Shown here one piece after another: positions 46,501 to 59,600 of a stretch of DNA of 64,000 nucleotides. The notes under the pieces are model-generated. The model was not told the origin of the DNA, searched no databases, and saw only the letters and a program-made list of their open reading frames with translations. The position numbers and the translations under genes were made by a program. How positions within the stretch are numbered: position 1 is the first letter of the stretch; each line of letters starts with the position of its first letter. This DNA comes from Ostrinia nubilalis (lineage: Eukaryota; Arthropoda; Insecta; Lepidoptera; Crambidae), in the NCBI RefSeq assembly GCF_963855985.1, contig NC_087109.1, positions 9,134,001 to 9,198,000 on the forward strand, in the 5' to 3' direction.

Positions 46501-49500
46501 GAGGGAGGATTCTGTCTAGTTGGGGGAGGGAGGGTTCTGGCTAGATGGGGGAGGGAGGATTCTGTTTAGATGGGGGAAAGAAGATTCTGTCTAGGTGGGG
46601 GAGAGAGGGTTCTGGCTAGGTGGGGGAGGGAGGGTTCTGGCTAGGTGGGGGAGGGAGGGTTCTGGCTAGGTGGGGGAGGGAGGGTTCTGGCTAGGTGGGG
46701 GAGGGAGGGTTCTGGCTAGGTGGGGGAGGGAGGGTTCTGGCTAGGTGGGGGAGGGTTCTGCCTATATGGGGGGAGGGTTCTGCTTTATGTGGGGGAAGAA
46801 TTCTGCTTACGCATGGGGAAAGGCTTTCCTTATATGTGGGGGGAAGGGGGAGGGTCCTACCTTCTCGTAGAGCTGCGTGTAGGTGTGCGCCAGCTGCGCG
46901 CTCTCCTGCGCCAGGTCGAGGCACATGTCGAGGTCGTCGCGCAGCTCGCGCTCCCGCCCTACTTAGTATCTATAGAGGAGTGTTCTGTCTATGTAGGAAA
47001 AGGTTTCTATGTGGGGTGAGCTTTTCTATGTTCGATGAGGGTTACGGTTCTGTCTTTGTGGGGAAGGTTCTGTCTTTGAGGGTGGATGGTTCTGCCTAGT
47101 TAAGGGAGGGTTATGTCTATGAAGGAGAGGGTTCTATCTTTGAGGGGGGGATGGTTCTGCTTAGTTACGGGAGGGTTCTGCCTTTTTGTTGTGTGTTGTT
47201 TCTGATTTTTTGTGAAGGGTGTCTATATGGGAGGTTCTTTTGCCTAAAGGGAGTGTCTATCTTGCGGGGAAGGTTCTGCCTTTTCTACCTTCTCATATAG
47301 CTGCGTGTAGGTGTGCGCCAGCTGCGCGCTCTCCTGCGCCAGGTCGAGGCACATGTCGAGGTCGTCGCACGCTTCGTATTTATGGAGGGAGGGTACTGTC
47401 TATGAAAGTGGGATGGTTATGCCTAGTTAGATGAGGGTTCTGCATTTTTGTGGGGGGAAGATTATGCTTATGGGAGGTTCTTTTGCCTAGGGGGGGAGTT
47501 TATGTAGGGGGAACGAGGAGGGTCCTACCTTCTCGTAGAGCTGCGTGTAGGTGTGCGCCAGCTGCGCGCTCTCCTGCGCCAGGTCGAGGCACATGTCGTG
47601 GTCGTCGCGCAGCTCTCGCTTTATGAGGGGAGGCTTATGTCGCGATTCGTATTTAGGACGGTTCTTTCTATGGAGGGCAGGGTTCTTTGAGGGAGGATGG
47701 TTCTGCCTAGTTGAGGGAGGATTCTGCTAATGGGGGGTGTCTACGTGGGAGGTTCTTTTGCCTAGGGGGTTTCTATTTTAGGGGGTGGTTGCCTATCCTA
47801 CCTTCTCGTAGAGCTGCGTGTAAGTGTGCGCCAGCTGCGCGCTCTCCTGCGCCAGGTCGAGGCACATGTCGAGGTCGTCGCGCAGCTCGCGCACGCCTCG
47901 CGCTACTTACTATCTATAGAGGAGTGTTCTGCCTATGTAGGAGAAGATTTCCATGTGGGGACAGGGTTCCTATGCGGGAGAGAGTTAGGGTTCTGTCTAT
48001 TTGGGGAAGATTCTGCCTTTGTGGCGTAGGGTTCTGCCATTTGTCCTATTTTGGGGGAGGGTTCTGCTATTACGGGGGTTCTACCTGTGTGGGGGAGGAT
48101 TCTGCCTATATGGGGAAGGGTTCTTGCCTCTAAATGCACCCATATAGAGTGGGTAAGGGTTCTGCCTACATGAGGTGTAGGTGTGCGCCAGCTGCGCGCT
48201 CTAATGCGCGAGGTCGAGGCACATATCAAAGTCGTCGTCTATCTTCGAGGGGAGATGGTTCTGCCTATGTTGGGAGAGGGTTCTGCCTATACATGAGAGG
48301 GGAGGGTCCTACCTTCTCGTAGAGCTGCGTGTAGGTGTGCGCCAGCTGCGCGCTCTCCTGCGCCAGGTCGAGGCACATGTCGAGGTCGTCGCGCAGCTCG
48401 CGCTCGCGCCCGCACGCCTCGCGCGCTTGTAGTTGCAGCTTCTCGAACAGGCACTCGCGGGCTTGGGCCTGGAACATATAGATAATAATTTTAACACAGA
48501 AAGCCGGGATTTACTACGATAAGATCGCTTCAAATGTGCCGCTTTAGTAAGAGTAGCGAGAACTGGACAAGATCCAGTAAAGATATTAACAAGATGAGAA
48601 GATTCGTTATAAGTGCAACCAGTACCAACTAGGCGTCCACAGCCAGGTCCATAGACGGTACTTTGGTTAAGTTCTCATAAAGGTTCTTATCATCATCATT
48701 TCAGCCACAAGACTTCCTCAACTGAACATACTCGTAGGTCTCCTCCGATTATTATTTCCAGATTGAACTTCGTTCGTCTGTTACAGAAAAATTACGTCCA
48801 CTGGATAAAGGTTTTACCCAAGGATTTTAACAACAGCTGCTCCTGCGCTTCCTGCATCCAGGTACTTCCCACGACCTTCACCAGATCGTCGGTCAGGCCT
48901 GTCAAGGACCACTTGCCACTCGAGAACTTTTCTGCCCCAACGGTTATCAGCTCTACGAGTTATGTGCCCCTATGTATCTCAGGGTGTCCATAGATAAGAT
49001 CGGGAATCTCTTACCGTCATGAGCGCCCCCAGTACCAGCAAGGTGTCCGCAGCCAGGTCCACAGACGGCGCGTTGGTGAAGTTCTCGTGTATGTAACTCA
49101 AGGAGTAGTGCGTCTACCACGTCGTCCAGGCTTGTTTTGGTTCAAAGGGAGCCCCTAAGTATGATGAGGAGACTCTTACCGTCATGAGGGTCCTCAGTAC
49201 CAACAAGGTCCATGTATCTCATCATCATCATGTCTGTCACAGTCTAGGGGAGCCCCTAAGTATGATGAGGAGACTCTTACCGTCATGAGCGCCCCCAGTA
49301 CCAACAAGGTGTCCGCAGCCAGGTCCACAGACGGCGCGTTGGTGAAGTTCTCGTGGATGTAACTCAAGGAGTGTAGCGCGTCTACCGCGCCGTCCAGGCC
49401 TGTGTTCGATCCTAGGGAAGCCCCTAAGTATGATGAGGAGACTCTTACCCTTATGGGCGCCTCCAGTACGCGCCAGGTCTACAGACGGTGCGTTGGTGAA

Positions 49501-52500
49501 GTTCTCGTGTATGTAACTCAAGGTGTAGCGCGTCTACCGCACCGTCCAGGCTAGTTTTGGTTCTAGGGAAGCCCCTAAGTATGATGAGGAGTCTCTAACC
49601 GTCATGAGCGCCCCCAGTACCAGCAAGGTGTCCGCAGCCAGGTCCACAGACGGCGCGTTGGTGAAGTTCTCGTGGATGTAACTCAAGGTGTAGCGCGTCT
49701 ACCACGCCGTCTAGGCCTGTGTTTTGGTTCTAGGGGAGCCCTTAAGTATAATGAGGAGACTCTTACCGTCATGAGCGCCCCCAGTACCAGCAAGGTGTCC
49801 GCAGCCAGGTCCACAGACGGCGCGTTGGTGAAGTTCTCGTGTATGTAACTCAAGGAGTAGTGCGTCTACCACACCGTCTAGGCTTGTGTTATGGTCCAAA
49901 GGGAGCCCCTAAGTATGATGAGGAGTCTCTTACCGTCATGAGCGCCCCCAGTACCAGCAAGGTGTCCGCAGCCAGGTCCACAGACGGCGCGTTGGTGAAG
50001 TTCTCGTGGATATACCGCAGCGTGCCGGCGGCGCGGAGCAGCGCATCCACCGCGCCGTCCAGGCCTGCACATGTGTTTCGGTCCTGTAACCATCAAAGTT
50101 TATGAGAAATTTCGTGATTATGGCGCTTGCAACAGTGCTGAAATATCGGAAACTCGAAATTAAGGTTCAGCAACAGTGTTAACTGCCCCTTGCCGGTCAT
50201 GTCGTCTCGTTCTATCGCAAAGAATCACCATTTGATGAGAGCGAGAGCAAAAACGGTAATGGATAGTAATTATTCAGAAACGCTTTTATCTGCGATATTG
50301 TGCGCTAGGATTTTGATCCTGTACAAACCAACCAACCTACGCACCGCGCTGGAATGCGGCTCTCCCTCCGACTTATTCGCACATCGTACCAGAACGTCGA
50401 TGTGACCTCACGGGTACCAGGTGCGCAGTTAACTCGACCGGGTTTTTTGCAAGTATCCTTCTTCGAGTCGAGATACTATCTCTGCTGTAAGTCAACTAAA
50501 GCCTGGTCCGTGAGCACGTAGAATCCCGTCCAATGACCCCAAGCTGCCCATCCTTGTCGCTCGCACGTAATTATGTTGCTGTCGCACTTGCACACTCACT
50601 GCGGGCGCGCGTTGCACAGTCGCGACAGCAATATAATTACGCGCGAACGATAAGGATGGGTAGCTTGGGGTCATTGGACGGGATTCTACGTGACAGGCTT
50701 TAACAGTTTTACTTTCGCAGATTTTTAGATCACATCGAAGAACCATGGTATAGGTACGCTACTATTGTGCATTGAATTTGAAAACTATACTTAACCACAG
50801 AATAATAATAAGTACTAGACATTTAATTTGAAATAAATGTTTACCTGTTTAGCGCCAATTTGTGTGTAGATTCCAGCCATGTTGAACAGGACACAAGCTT
50901 TCTCGAAAGCCACTGTTCTTTGACACGATGGGACTCCTGGTAAAAAGAAATAGAAATACATTATGTAAAAACTTTATTGACATAAAAGCATAAAATATGT
51001 TAACTAGGTACGAGTATAATTAAGATTTTTCATTTGTATTATTATCCCTTTTTAAGGAACACGTCGTCGTAATACGTCTGTTAGCATAATTTTCTACGTT
51101 TTCTTAAACATTTCCACAAAATGTACTATTGGTTCCACATTCACAAGTTTAGAACACAGAACACAAAAAAATATACAAAAAATAAATATAAAAAGGAATA
51201 CCTACTTACAGGAATAAAAAAAAAATTCAATAATAAAGGAAAATTAATAAAATAACAATAAAATATACCTGTTAACGAATCGAACCACTCGAAGTAGACG
51301 CCGAGGGATCGGTCCGGGGGGAAGAACCGCCTCTCGATGTAGTACAGCTGGTTGTAGTACTTGAACAGCAACGCCACACCCGCGGTGGAGCGGACTGGCG
51401 TTCGCATAGCCTGGAATAAAACCATACTAAGTATCATAAAAGCCCACTGAGTCCACCATGGTCCAATGTACTCGCGACGCCTCTAACCGTCAGAAATGGA
51501 AGCACATCGCCAGGAGAGCTACCCTCGGAGATAACGTCACCCCACCATGTACCTCGTCAGCTCAACCACGACCACTCTGACAAGAGTGCCCGACTAAGAA
51601 GAAGAATTATCATAAATGCAAGAGCTTTTCATGCTTTAAACCACTGAACCTATTCGGATGTAGGTATATTATACAGATTGACTACAAAAACATTATCCAT
51701 TTTTTTTAAATAAGCTCTATAGAACAATTTAAAACAATACTTTATCTTCATTATTTTTATATTCTTCAGTATTTTTCGCGAAAAAAAAATGAAAATCTAA
51801 TTCGCGGGTGGGTGCCCAAGCCCATATCTTAATTTTTAAAGGTTAAGGCTTATTTTCGCGCACCATTATGTCTATTATGCTTTACAGTTAGCAGCTGTGT
51901 ATACGTATTTTTCTATGAACGAAGTAAATTATCCACGTGTACCCATTTTGAAACCGCGCGCTGCCATAGAGGAATTCCTCTAATTAAATATGAAAAAAAA
52001 AAAAAGATTTCTTTACGTAAATCAAAAAAGAAGAAGAGGAGAGAAGAAGTTAAAAAGATTCATCATATCCATTCCATCAAGTCTGTTAAGGAAACTTTGG
52101 ATGGCGCTTGGAAGCTGACAGCGCATAACTGATTGTCGTAGAAACCCTTGGGGAAGGCCTTTCCAGCAAAGTGTCCAGGGTCCACAGCCATGTCCACTGC
52201 TGAACATAGGCCTACCTCAATAATTTCCTCATTGGCCGGTTGGTAGCAACGCATCCAGCGTCTTCTTGATTAAAATTAAAGTTGGCATCTTTACCTGTCT
52301 CATATCCATGAAGTCTGATATGGCATCCTCATACGTGGCCGGGTCCTCGCTGTAGTGCTCCATGATGAAGTCCTTGAACGGCTCCCTGAAGTCCACCTCC
52401 TTGGTCTCCTTCAGGCCCAGGGGGATCATCGGCATCACGCATTCTTTGCTGCAGACAAAGGTTAAACATATGTAAGTCATAAGATCTATTAACAAAAAAA

Positions 52501-55500
52501 AAAATAAGGGGAAAACTAGATAATTTTCAAGTTTGTCTATGTTACCGGTAATTTGTATAATTCAGGTATTCTATACAATAACTAAAGCCTGGTCCGTGAG
52601 GACGTAGAATTTTGTCCAATGACCCCAAGCTGCCCATCCTTATCGCTCTTTAGTATAAAATGCAGTGTTCGTGTATTAAAATGCTGTGGTCGTGTTCAGG
52701 TGACTTAAACGCATGGTGAACTTAAATTATTTTTTACCTACCCATTTTTTTTTTAGATTTTTGTGATGGCTAGAAATATCCCATTCTCATCCATTACTTT
52801 TTGAACACCCCTAGTACAGTCAACAGCACATCGATCAAAAATAGACCCTATTACATCCACTTAAAATGCCACAGTGTTTACCTTGATGTGCTGTCGTCCG
52901 TACAACCGACAGATCTCTTCATGTAAAAGCTTCACTTTAATACTGTAGTTTTTTTCTTACAAAAAGGCAAGTTGATAATTGAGGGAAATGTGTACAAAAG
53001 AGCCGCTTCTAATTAAGAGGCAGTATTAAAAAACAGTACGTTGTATGTACGACGTACGCTAGCTAAGGGTGCGATTGAAAATTGGATCTTATTTCTATGA
53101 CGATTGAAGCATTTTTTCCCTCGTGATTTTCATACCATCATCCCGTACTTTGAATGATTATACTATCGTATAGAGATGGGTTATACTAGGTAAATTTGAT
53201 ACTAGGTGCACCTATTCCAAGTATTTATTAATACTCGATCCAAATACCTGTTCCACCTAGTACGTAGTAATTTAGCATACTTGACGCGACTAGTGCGGAC
53301 TAATCCAAGTAATATGACTTTAAAATACAATTTTCTTTGAAAAGATACAACCGTAGTATGAATAATGCAATTTGAAATTGAATAATAATATAATTCCTCC
53401 CTTCATACTTCAACAGGCTTTGGACTGTCAACTTAAAAGTTGGCGTATTTAAAAGATATCAATTTCATAAAAATATTTACATACTTTTTTCGTATTTACA
53501 TGAATATGGTTTGACTACGTTTGTGTGCGTTTGCTTCGTCGCGCTCAAATTTGTTTGGTTAGACCTGAGGGTTAGACAGAGACGGAGTGAATCTCTACGT
53601 TCGCACATAAGCTTAGCGAGAAATACTAGGTGCGCGTAATACACGACTACGGATTACGCAATATTAATAACCTCTATTACTTTCAGGGTAGGGTCGGAAA
53701 TCGTGTAATTTATAAAATACTAGGTGGATCAAGTATTTTTTAAAATGGAATAGGTGCCGCCTAGTACTGTAAAATACCTAGTGTGTGGATCTGTTCTAGT
53801 AAATACGTCTCATCTCTACTATCGTATCGGTCTTTAGTAAAATATTAACAGCCTTTGAGAAAAATAGGTGCCAAAATGATTTACTTATACACATAAGGTT
53901 TGTTTAGAGAAAATATAATCCAAAAACTGAACTTTCATTGAATGGAACAAATGGAATTCCCGCGTATGTCATACCAGTCATACCCACAGCATCGGCACAG
54001 AAGGTCTACTACTAATTTACTTTACTTTGCTAAGTAGGCACAGACGACAGTCCATCAAGCTAAAAACTTTTTTTATCGTCAGGAAAATACATACTGAATA
54101 CCCACCGGTCACGGGGGCAGCTAGTGGATTATGTGGGGCTGTCTCTGCCAGAAGGGCAGGGACTACCCACTAAAAACCTAACGCTGCCCTCGGTGAGCCA
54201 TGAGCCGAAAACGCGGGACATCACTATCGGCCCTAAGAAGTTTGCCCCAAGAATTCGTTCGTTCCTGTTCGGAATTCGGCTCGTTTAGTGTGGGGCCCCA
54301 ACCAAGTCGTTACGCCTTCAGCACCCTTCAGCCTCCACCAGACATCCTCGTATCTGTGGCCGAGGCATGGGCGTACCCAGCTGCCCTTCCCTGCCCATGG
54401 AAATCTCGCAGAAAATTTATGAACTCGCCTAATAGCGCTACAGTCCCTTTGAAGGAGCTAAGTCAAACGACTGGGTATGGCTTGCCGGTCCGATCACAAT
54501 GTGGTCAGAGGCTGGGCACGCCCATGGACCGAGGCCTATTATCAAGTTAAATACTGTAATGATCTTAAATTATTTTTCATACTTTGGCAAGACCGGTCCC
54601 ACTGTTCACAAATACAATATGGCGGCGGCGAGCGCGGGAAACCACAACAATGGCGGAAATAGAACTTTTTACACGCTCTTTCTTAATTGTAATTGCCTCC
54701 GTGAACGGATTAATTAAATAAATACGATTTCTTGCAGAGATTAATTTTTCATGGCAACAATACTGGGCTATGCGAAGAATTCTGTTGGTGGATTTTTTAA
54801 AGAAACGACATAATTACGCACTGCGAAGTAAATTATGAAGAATACAGGCACAAAAATATGTAAGCATTTGTCTCTTTAATATAAATAAGTAAGTGCAGTG
54901 TTATGTCGTAGGTTTAATGTAAGTATACATACATATGCATTTATTTCAATAGAAAGGAACATTATTTTTGAGCGATTACTAAATAAATACTTTAGTAGTA
55001 GGTATATCATATTGTCTGTGGTAGTATTAGTACATTTAGTACTAGTATAGTACTCACTATAGCCTTTTTAAATCCACGAAGGCAAAGCCGCAGGCAAAAG
55101 CTACATAATATCAATCAAACCAATAAAACAACGAAAATATTGCCTGAAACCAAAATTAAGTCCCGCAACATAGTAAAATTAAATTGGCAACACTGACTGA
55201 CGGACGCATTACCTGTGGCATTATTATTATGCCTATTACCACATTGGCGCGAATGTGTCGGGCAGCCAAGGGCAAGGGCTTCTTAAACGCTGCGGCCCAT
55301 TATGTGCCATTTCGAGTTTTTGTAAGCCCGCCACAGGAGATTGTAGTGAAGGGTGCGTGTCACTTGATATTTATTAATTAAAGTACAGTCACGGAATGAA
55401 AAGGTTCGTCAGTTTTCAAATTGATTCCTTCAACGAATCGCGAGCACATATTACCTTTTGAAACTATGTTACAGAATAATCTCGAGTTAGAGAAAATAAT

Positions 55501-56601
55501 CTTTAACTGTTCGTTAGTAAAGTTCAAAATTATTCAGATCAATGTTGTTTGACGATTTATCTTGTCAAGAAGGTTATTATGATTGATAAACTAAAACCTT
55601 CTTGTTGGTTCAATCTGCCATTATTATTTCAAAAACTATTGTCAATTGGTCAATGTCATCATTGCATTGCACTGATGGGATAGAAAAATAAACAAGCAAA
55701 ACCTTATTCGTTAGCAAACGTCATATTTATTTAAATGTTAGTAGCACTGTTTCTTGCACTGTTATGTTGGCAGGTTTGACTCTTACAGTACCTACTTAGT
55801 ACAAGCGAAAACCGACACTAAGGTGACGAACCTTTTCATTCCGCGACTGTACATAACAGCAAAAGTTACAAGGCAAGGGCTGTTTCTTAAACGCTTCGGC
55901 CCATTATGTGCCATTTCGTTTTTGTAAGCCCGCCACAGAAGATTGCAGTGAGGGGTGCGTGTCACTTGATATTAATTTATTTAAGTTACCTACATCAACA
56001 ATAACAGCAGGAGGGGCGCCTGGATGCAGGCGGCGCAGGACCGGTCTTTATGGAAATCCTTGGGCGAGGCCTTCGTCCAGCAGTGGACAAAGGCATCATT
56101 CGGCTATAACGACGACGACGACATCAACAGTTACAAGGCAAGGACTGCGCTTTAAACGCTGCTGCCCATTATGTGCCATTTCGTTTTTGTAAGCCCGCCA
56201 CAGTGGCTTGTAGTGAGGGGTGCGTGTCACTTGATATCTTGGCATTGGTCTATTACATAATATTTATATTTTATTTATTTAATTTCACAGATTTTAGGCC
56301 TTATTTAATTAATATAAATAAGCAAGTTTCTGAGTTCGTTTCTTTACAGAAAATTTTAAAACATGTTTACGCCCGTATTCACAAAAATTACTATGAGGTC
56401 TCACAGTGCGCGTGAACGCACAGGGTGACACACGAACCAATCACAGAGTTCTATTCAACGCTGTGCGTTCGATTTGCTGCTTCACTTAAGCATGCACCGT
56501 TTGTGAATACGGGCGTTAGAAACCAATGATTGCATGAATATAATGGCAATTTGCCATATAAGAAACATAATCCCAACTAATATTATAAATGCGAAAGTAA
56601 C

Positions 56602-56658
<57 letters not shown>

Positions 56659-59600
56659 TACGCTTTCCCGCTTAAACCTCGCAACCGATTTTGATGAAAT
56701 TTGGCATAGAGATAGTTTGAGTCCCGGGAAAGAACATAGGATAGTTTTTATCCCGGTTTTTGAAACAGGGACGCGCGCGATAAAGTTTTTCTGTGACAGA
56801 CAAAATTCCACGCGGGCGAAGCCGCGGGCGGAAAGCTAGTGCTTACTAAAGTCAATACAAGCTTATATCACTTATCAATCATTAATAGCCTCGGAAGCGA
56901 TAAAGACAAGTGGGCAAATGGATTTCCCTGTTTCAACAGAAAATAGCTTTTCGCCATATAGGAAATGTGGGTGAATGAGTCGTTAGAAATAATTGCATAA
57001 CTGTGGATGGATATTTGTGTTTTGCGAGTGAGTGTATGTTATCATTGTTACACACAGGACAGGATGTATTACGGGCGAGTGATATTTATACATCAAAGCT
57101 TCTTTTTAAGGCATCAAGAAACTGACAAGCCATATATTTTTTTAAGTTCTTTTTTTCTTAGAATTAAGTAAGCTCTTGGCCTGCATCTCATCTGATGGAA
57201 AGTTATGTTCAGGCCAAAATAAAGAAGTTTTTCATGATAAGAAGATGAGAGAGAAAAACGTGAAGTATCGTGTATAATATTGCTTTTTAAAACATTGAAT
57301 ACTTTCAATTGTCACAGTTACTTTTGTACCTGTTCCAAGTGACACCATTCACAACCCTAACGTAGTTTTGGTTGATTTTTTCCGTAATCGTCCTTATTAG
57401 GTATGTAAATTTCAGAATACTAAAATGAGTACCATGATTACGCATCCAAGAGGATTTTCCCTTTCATGTTGAACAAGTGAGTTTAAAAATATTTTTCAAT
57501 GTAATTTTTCAAACCTGTATATCGAGAAGTATTATTTATTTATTTATTTTGAGGACTTAGGTACCCTGTAAATGTTTATACTATAGTCTGGTCTGGTCTG
57601 TGAGCACGTAGTCGCGACAGCAACATAATTACGCGCGAGCGATAAGGATGGGTAGCTTGGGGTCATTGGACAAAATTCTACGTGCTTATAGACCGGGCTT
57701 TAGGCCTAGGTACATTTTTGTTTTATGTCTTAGAAATATTTAGTAAATAATTATTACGGTTTCTTTTTTAAAGAGGCTATCGCTGAAAGCTTTGGGCAGT
57801 TTCAACAGCTTTAGCGGTCCTTGGACATTTTACACTGCGTTATCTAGTCTCAAATTAAAGCAAAGTATATACCTACGTCATGTACTGTTTACCTAGCACA
57901 ATTTATGGGCACAGATTACAGTACAAAAGTACAATTTATGGGCACAGATTACCTACATATACATATAAGTTGCCTATGAGTATCAGACAACGGATTTAAA
58001 CATATTACGTATTTATGTTGTTTTTTTAAATGTACTATAAAATAAAAATAAAACTTTTTTGTAAGGACATCATGAGTAATTTCTCAATTTCACTTAGAGG
58101 ATGACTAGCTTTCCGAGTGTAATGACCGTGTCTACGGTACAGTAAGTATGTATATGTTACGGTCAAAGTGATAAATGTAAAAATTATGAATAATCGCCGG
58201 TTATTATGAATAATTACCGCATGATTTGGTAAATGTGATTAATATGAGGTCATTTATGTGTGTATAAAACTAAATAGGCGGCTTAGGGGTGGCCCAAGGG
58301 CCACCCCCGCCGCACCTTAACCTATTTTTCACTTTAAGTCAAAACATTATGTTATAGGCATCATGGAAAAGTAATATTATGCAAGAAACACTCCAAACTC
58401 ATTATGCCAAATTATATTAATATATGATATCAAAACGTTCAAAAGGTTGGCTGTACACGAGCACGTACACAAGATGTTGTTCTCTTTTATGAAATTTGTT
58501 AGTACTAAGCTTGAATTATTAAATAATCACTGTTAAATGTGATTCATTTATCACTTTTACCGCGACTGTCGGTAATTATTCATAATAACCGGTTATTATT
58601 AATAATTTTCAATTTATCACATTAACCGTAACATATACATTTATGTACCATCTACCTATCACTTAGCTACACAAGTGGACACAGTAAATACACTAGTTTA
58701 GCGGACACACATAAAACTCGAAAACATGCAATTTGCCAGTTACATAAACAAGCGCGACGCGCCGCCGGCAAAACATAGCCGATATTTATGTTTCGACATT
58801 TCATCGACTATCAATCTACACTACAGACATACTTTCACATTCTTCAACTTACTTTGATATACGTACGTGTATTTACTTGAGCAAACTGGGTTAGAATCAC
58901 TTCTTAAAATCAGGTGTCGCCGCACAAGTCTTATTGGTATGATTACGGTTTTATAGACTAGTTTTTGCCCACGGCTTCGTTCGCAAGAATTTCTGTGTCA
59001 CAGGAAGATTTTTTCGCACATGTAATAAATAAATAAATATTCTTGGACATTTTACACTGTGCTTCTAGTTCCAAACTAAGCAAAGCTTGTACTATGGGTA
59101 GGTACTAGACAACGGATATAAACATACTTAAATACTTTTTTTTTGTAAATACAGTTTTGTAGTAGTACATAATATACTTAGAAAACAACCAGTCCAATAC
59201 AAACAAATATGTTCATGCACACAAATGTTTGTACTGTGCGGGAATCGAACCCGCAACCTCCGGAATAGTAGTCCGTCCATCATTATCATCATTTCAGCCA
59301 CAGGACGTCCACTGCTGAACATACGAGTAGGCCTCCCCCAATGATTACCACATCGCCCGATTGGTAGCGGATTGCATCCAGCGCCTTTCTGCTACCTTTA
59401 TGACCTTTATGAGGTAGCTCAGCTCATCATAGCGATTTTGTTTGCCTTTTTTATATGTGGTTGATACCATAAATGAAGTTCAAAGACACGACGAGAAGTT
59501 ACGACGTTAGGGAGAGAGGAATTTTTGAAGCGATAGAGGTTGTAAAGCGTAATGTTGGTACTATTACTTATTCTATGGTAATGTTATTAATTTAGACTGT

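Larger units (their letters stand above)
48617..49880 (-). repeat. Tandem ~165-bp copies of the rhophilin exon 5 tail with donor
   Basis: The donor-side phrase TTACCGTCATGAGCGCCCCC recurs at about 49011, 49176, 49278, 49445, 49597, 49765 and 49930 (the last is the real exon), at steps of 165, 102, 167, 152, 168 and 165. A more diverged copy lies at 48617-48680. Each unit holds up to about 100 nt of exon 5 (peptide [20 protein letters not shown] in the parent frame), a changed upstream part, and AG(G/A)GGAGCCCCTAAGTATG as intron filler. Confidence 0.92.
55262..56240 (+). repeat. Three copies of a ~105-bp segment
   Basis: GCCCATTATGTGCCATTTCG followed by TTTTGTAAGCCCGCCACAG and GGGTGCGTGTCACTTGATAT occurs at about 55262-55370, 55875-55975 and 56128-56240. 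A mariner-type MITE lies between the first two and an RTE tail between the last two. The nature of the unit is unknown. Confidence 0.8.

Noticed and set aside
46695..48133. Plus-strand frames rich in Gly, Arg and Cys
   Set aside because: They run antisense across exon 6 tail copies and the G-rich repeats; they are shadows of the repeat composition.
49237..50096. Minus-strand frames with repeated [15 protein letters not shown]
   Set aside because: They are the wrong frame of the exon 5 copies; the real frame reads [16 protein letters not shown].
54200..54550. 116-codon plus-strand ORF
   Set aside because: No domain or repeat-family protein match was seen; it lies in an intron of rhophilin on the opposite strand and looks like a GC-rich repeat.
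59220..59277. Possible tRNA gene (B box, T-arm like sequence)
   Set aside because: No A box, acceptor stem or complete cloverleaf could be formed; the sequence continues as a SINE-like repeat.
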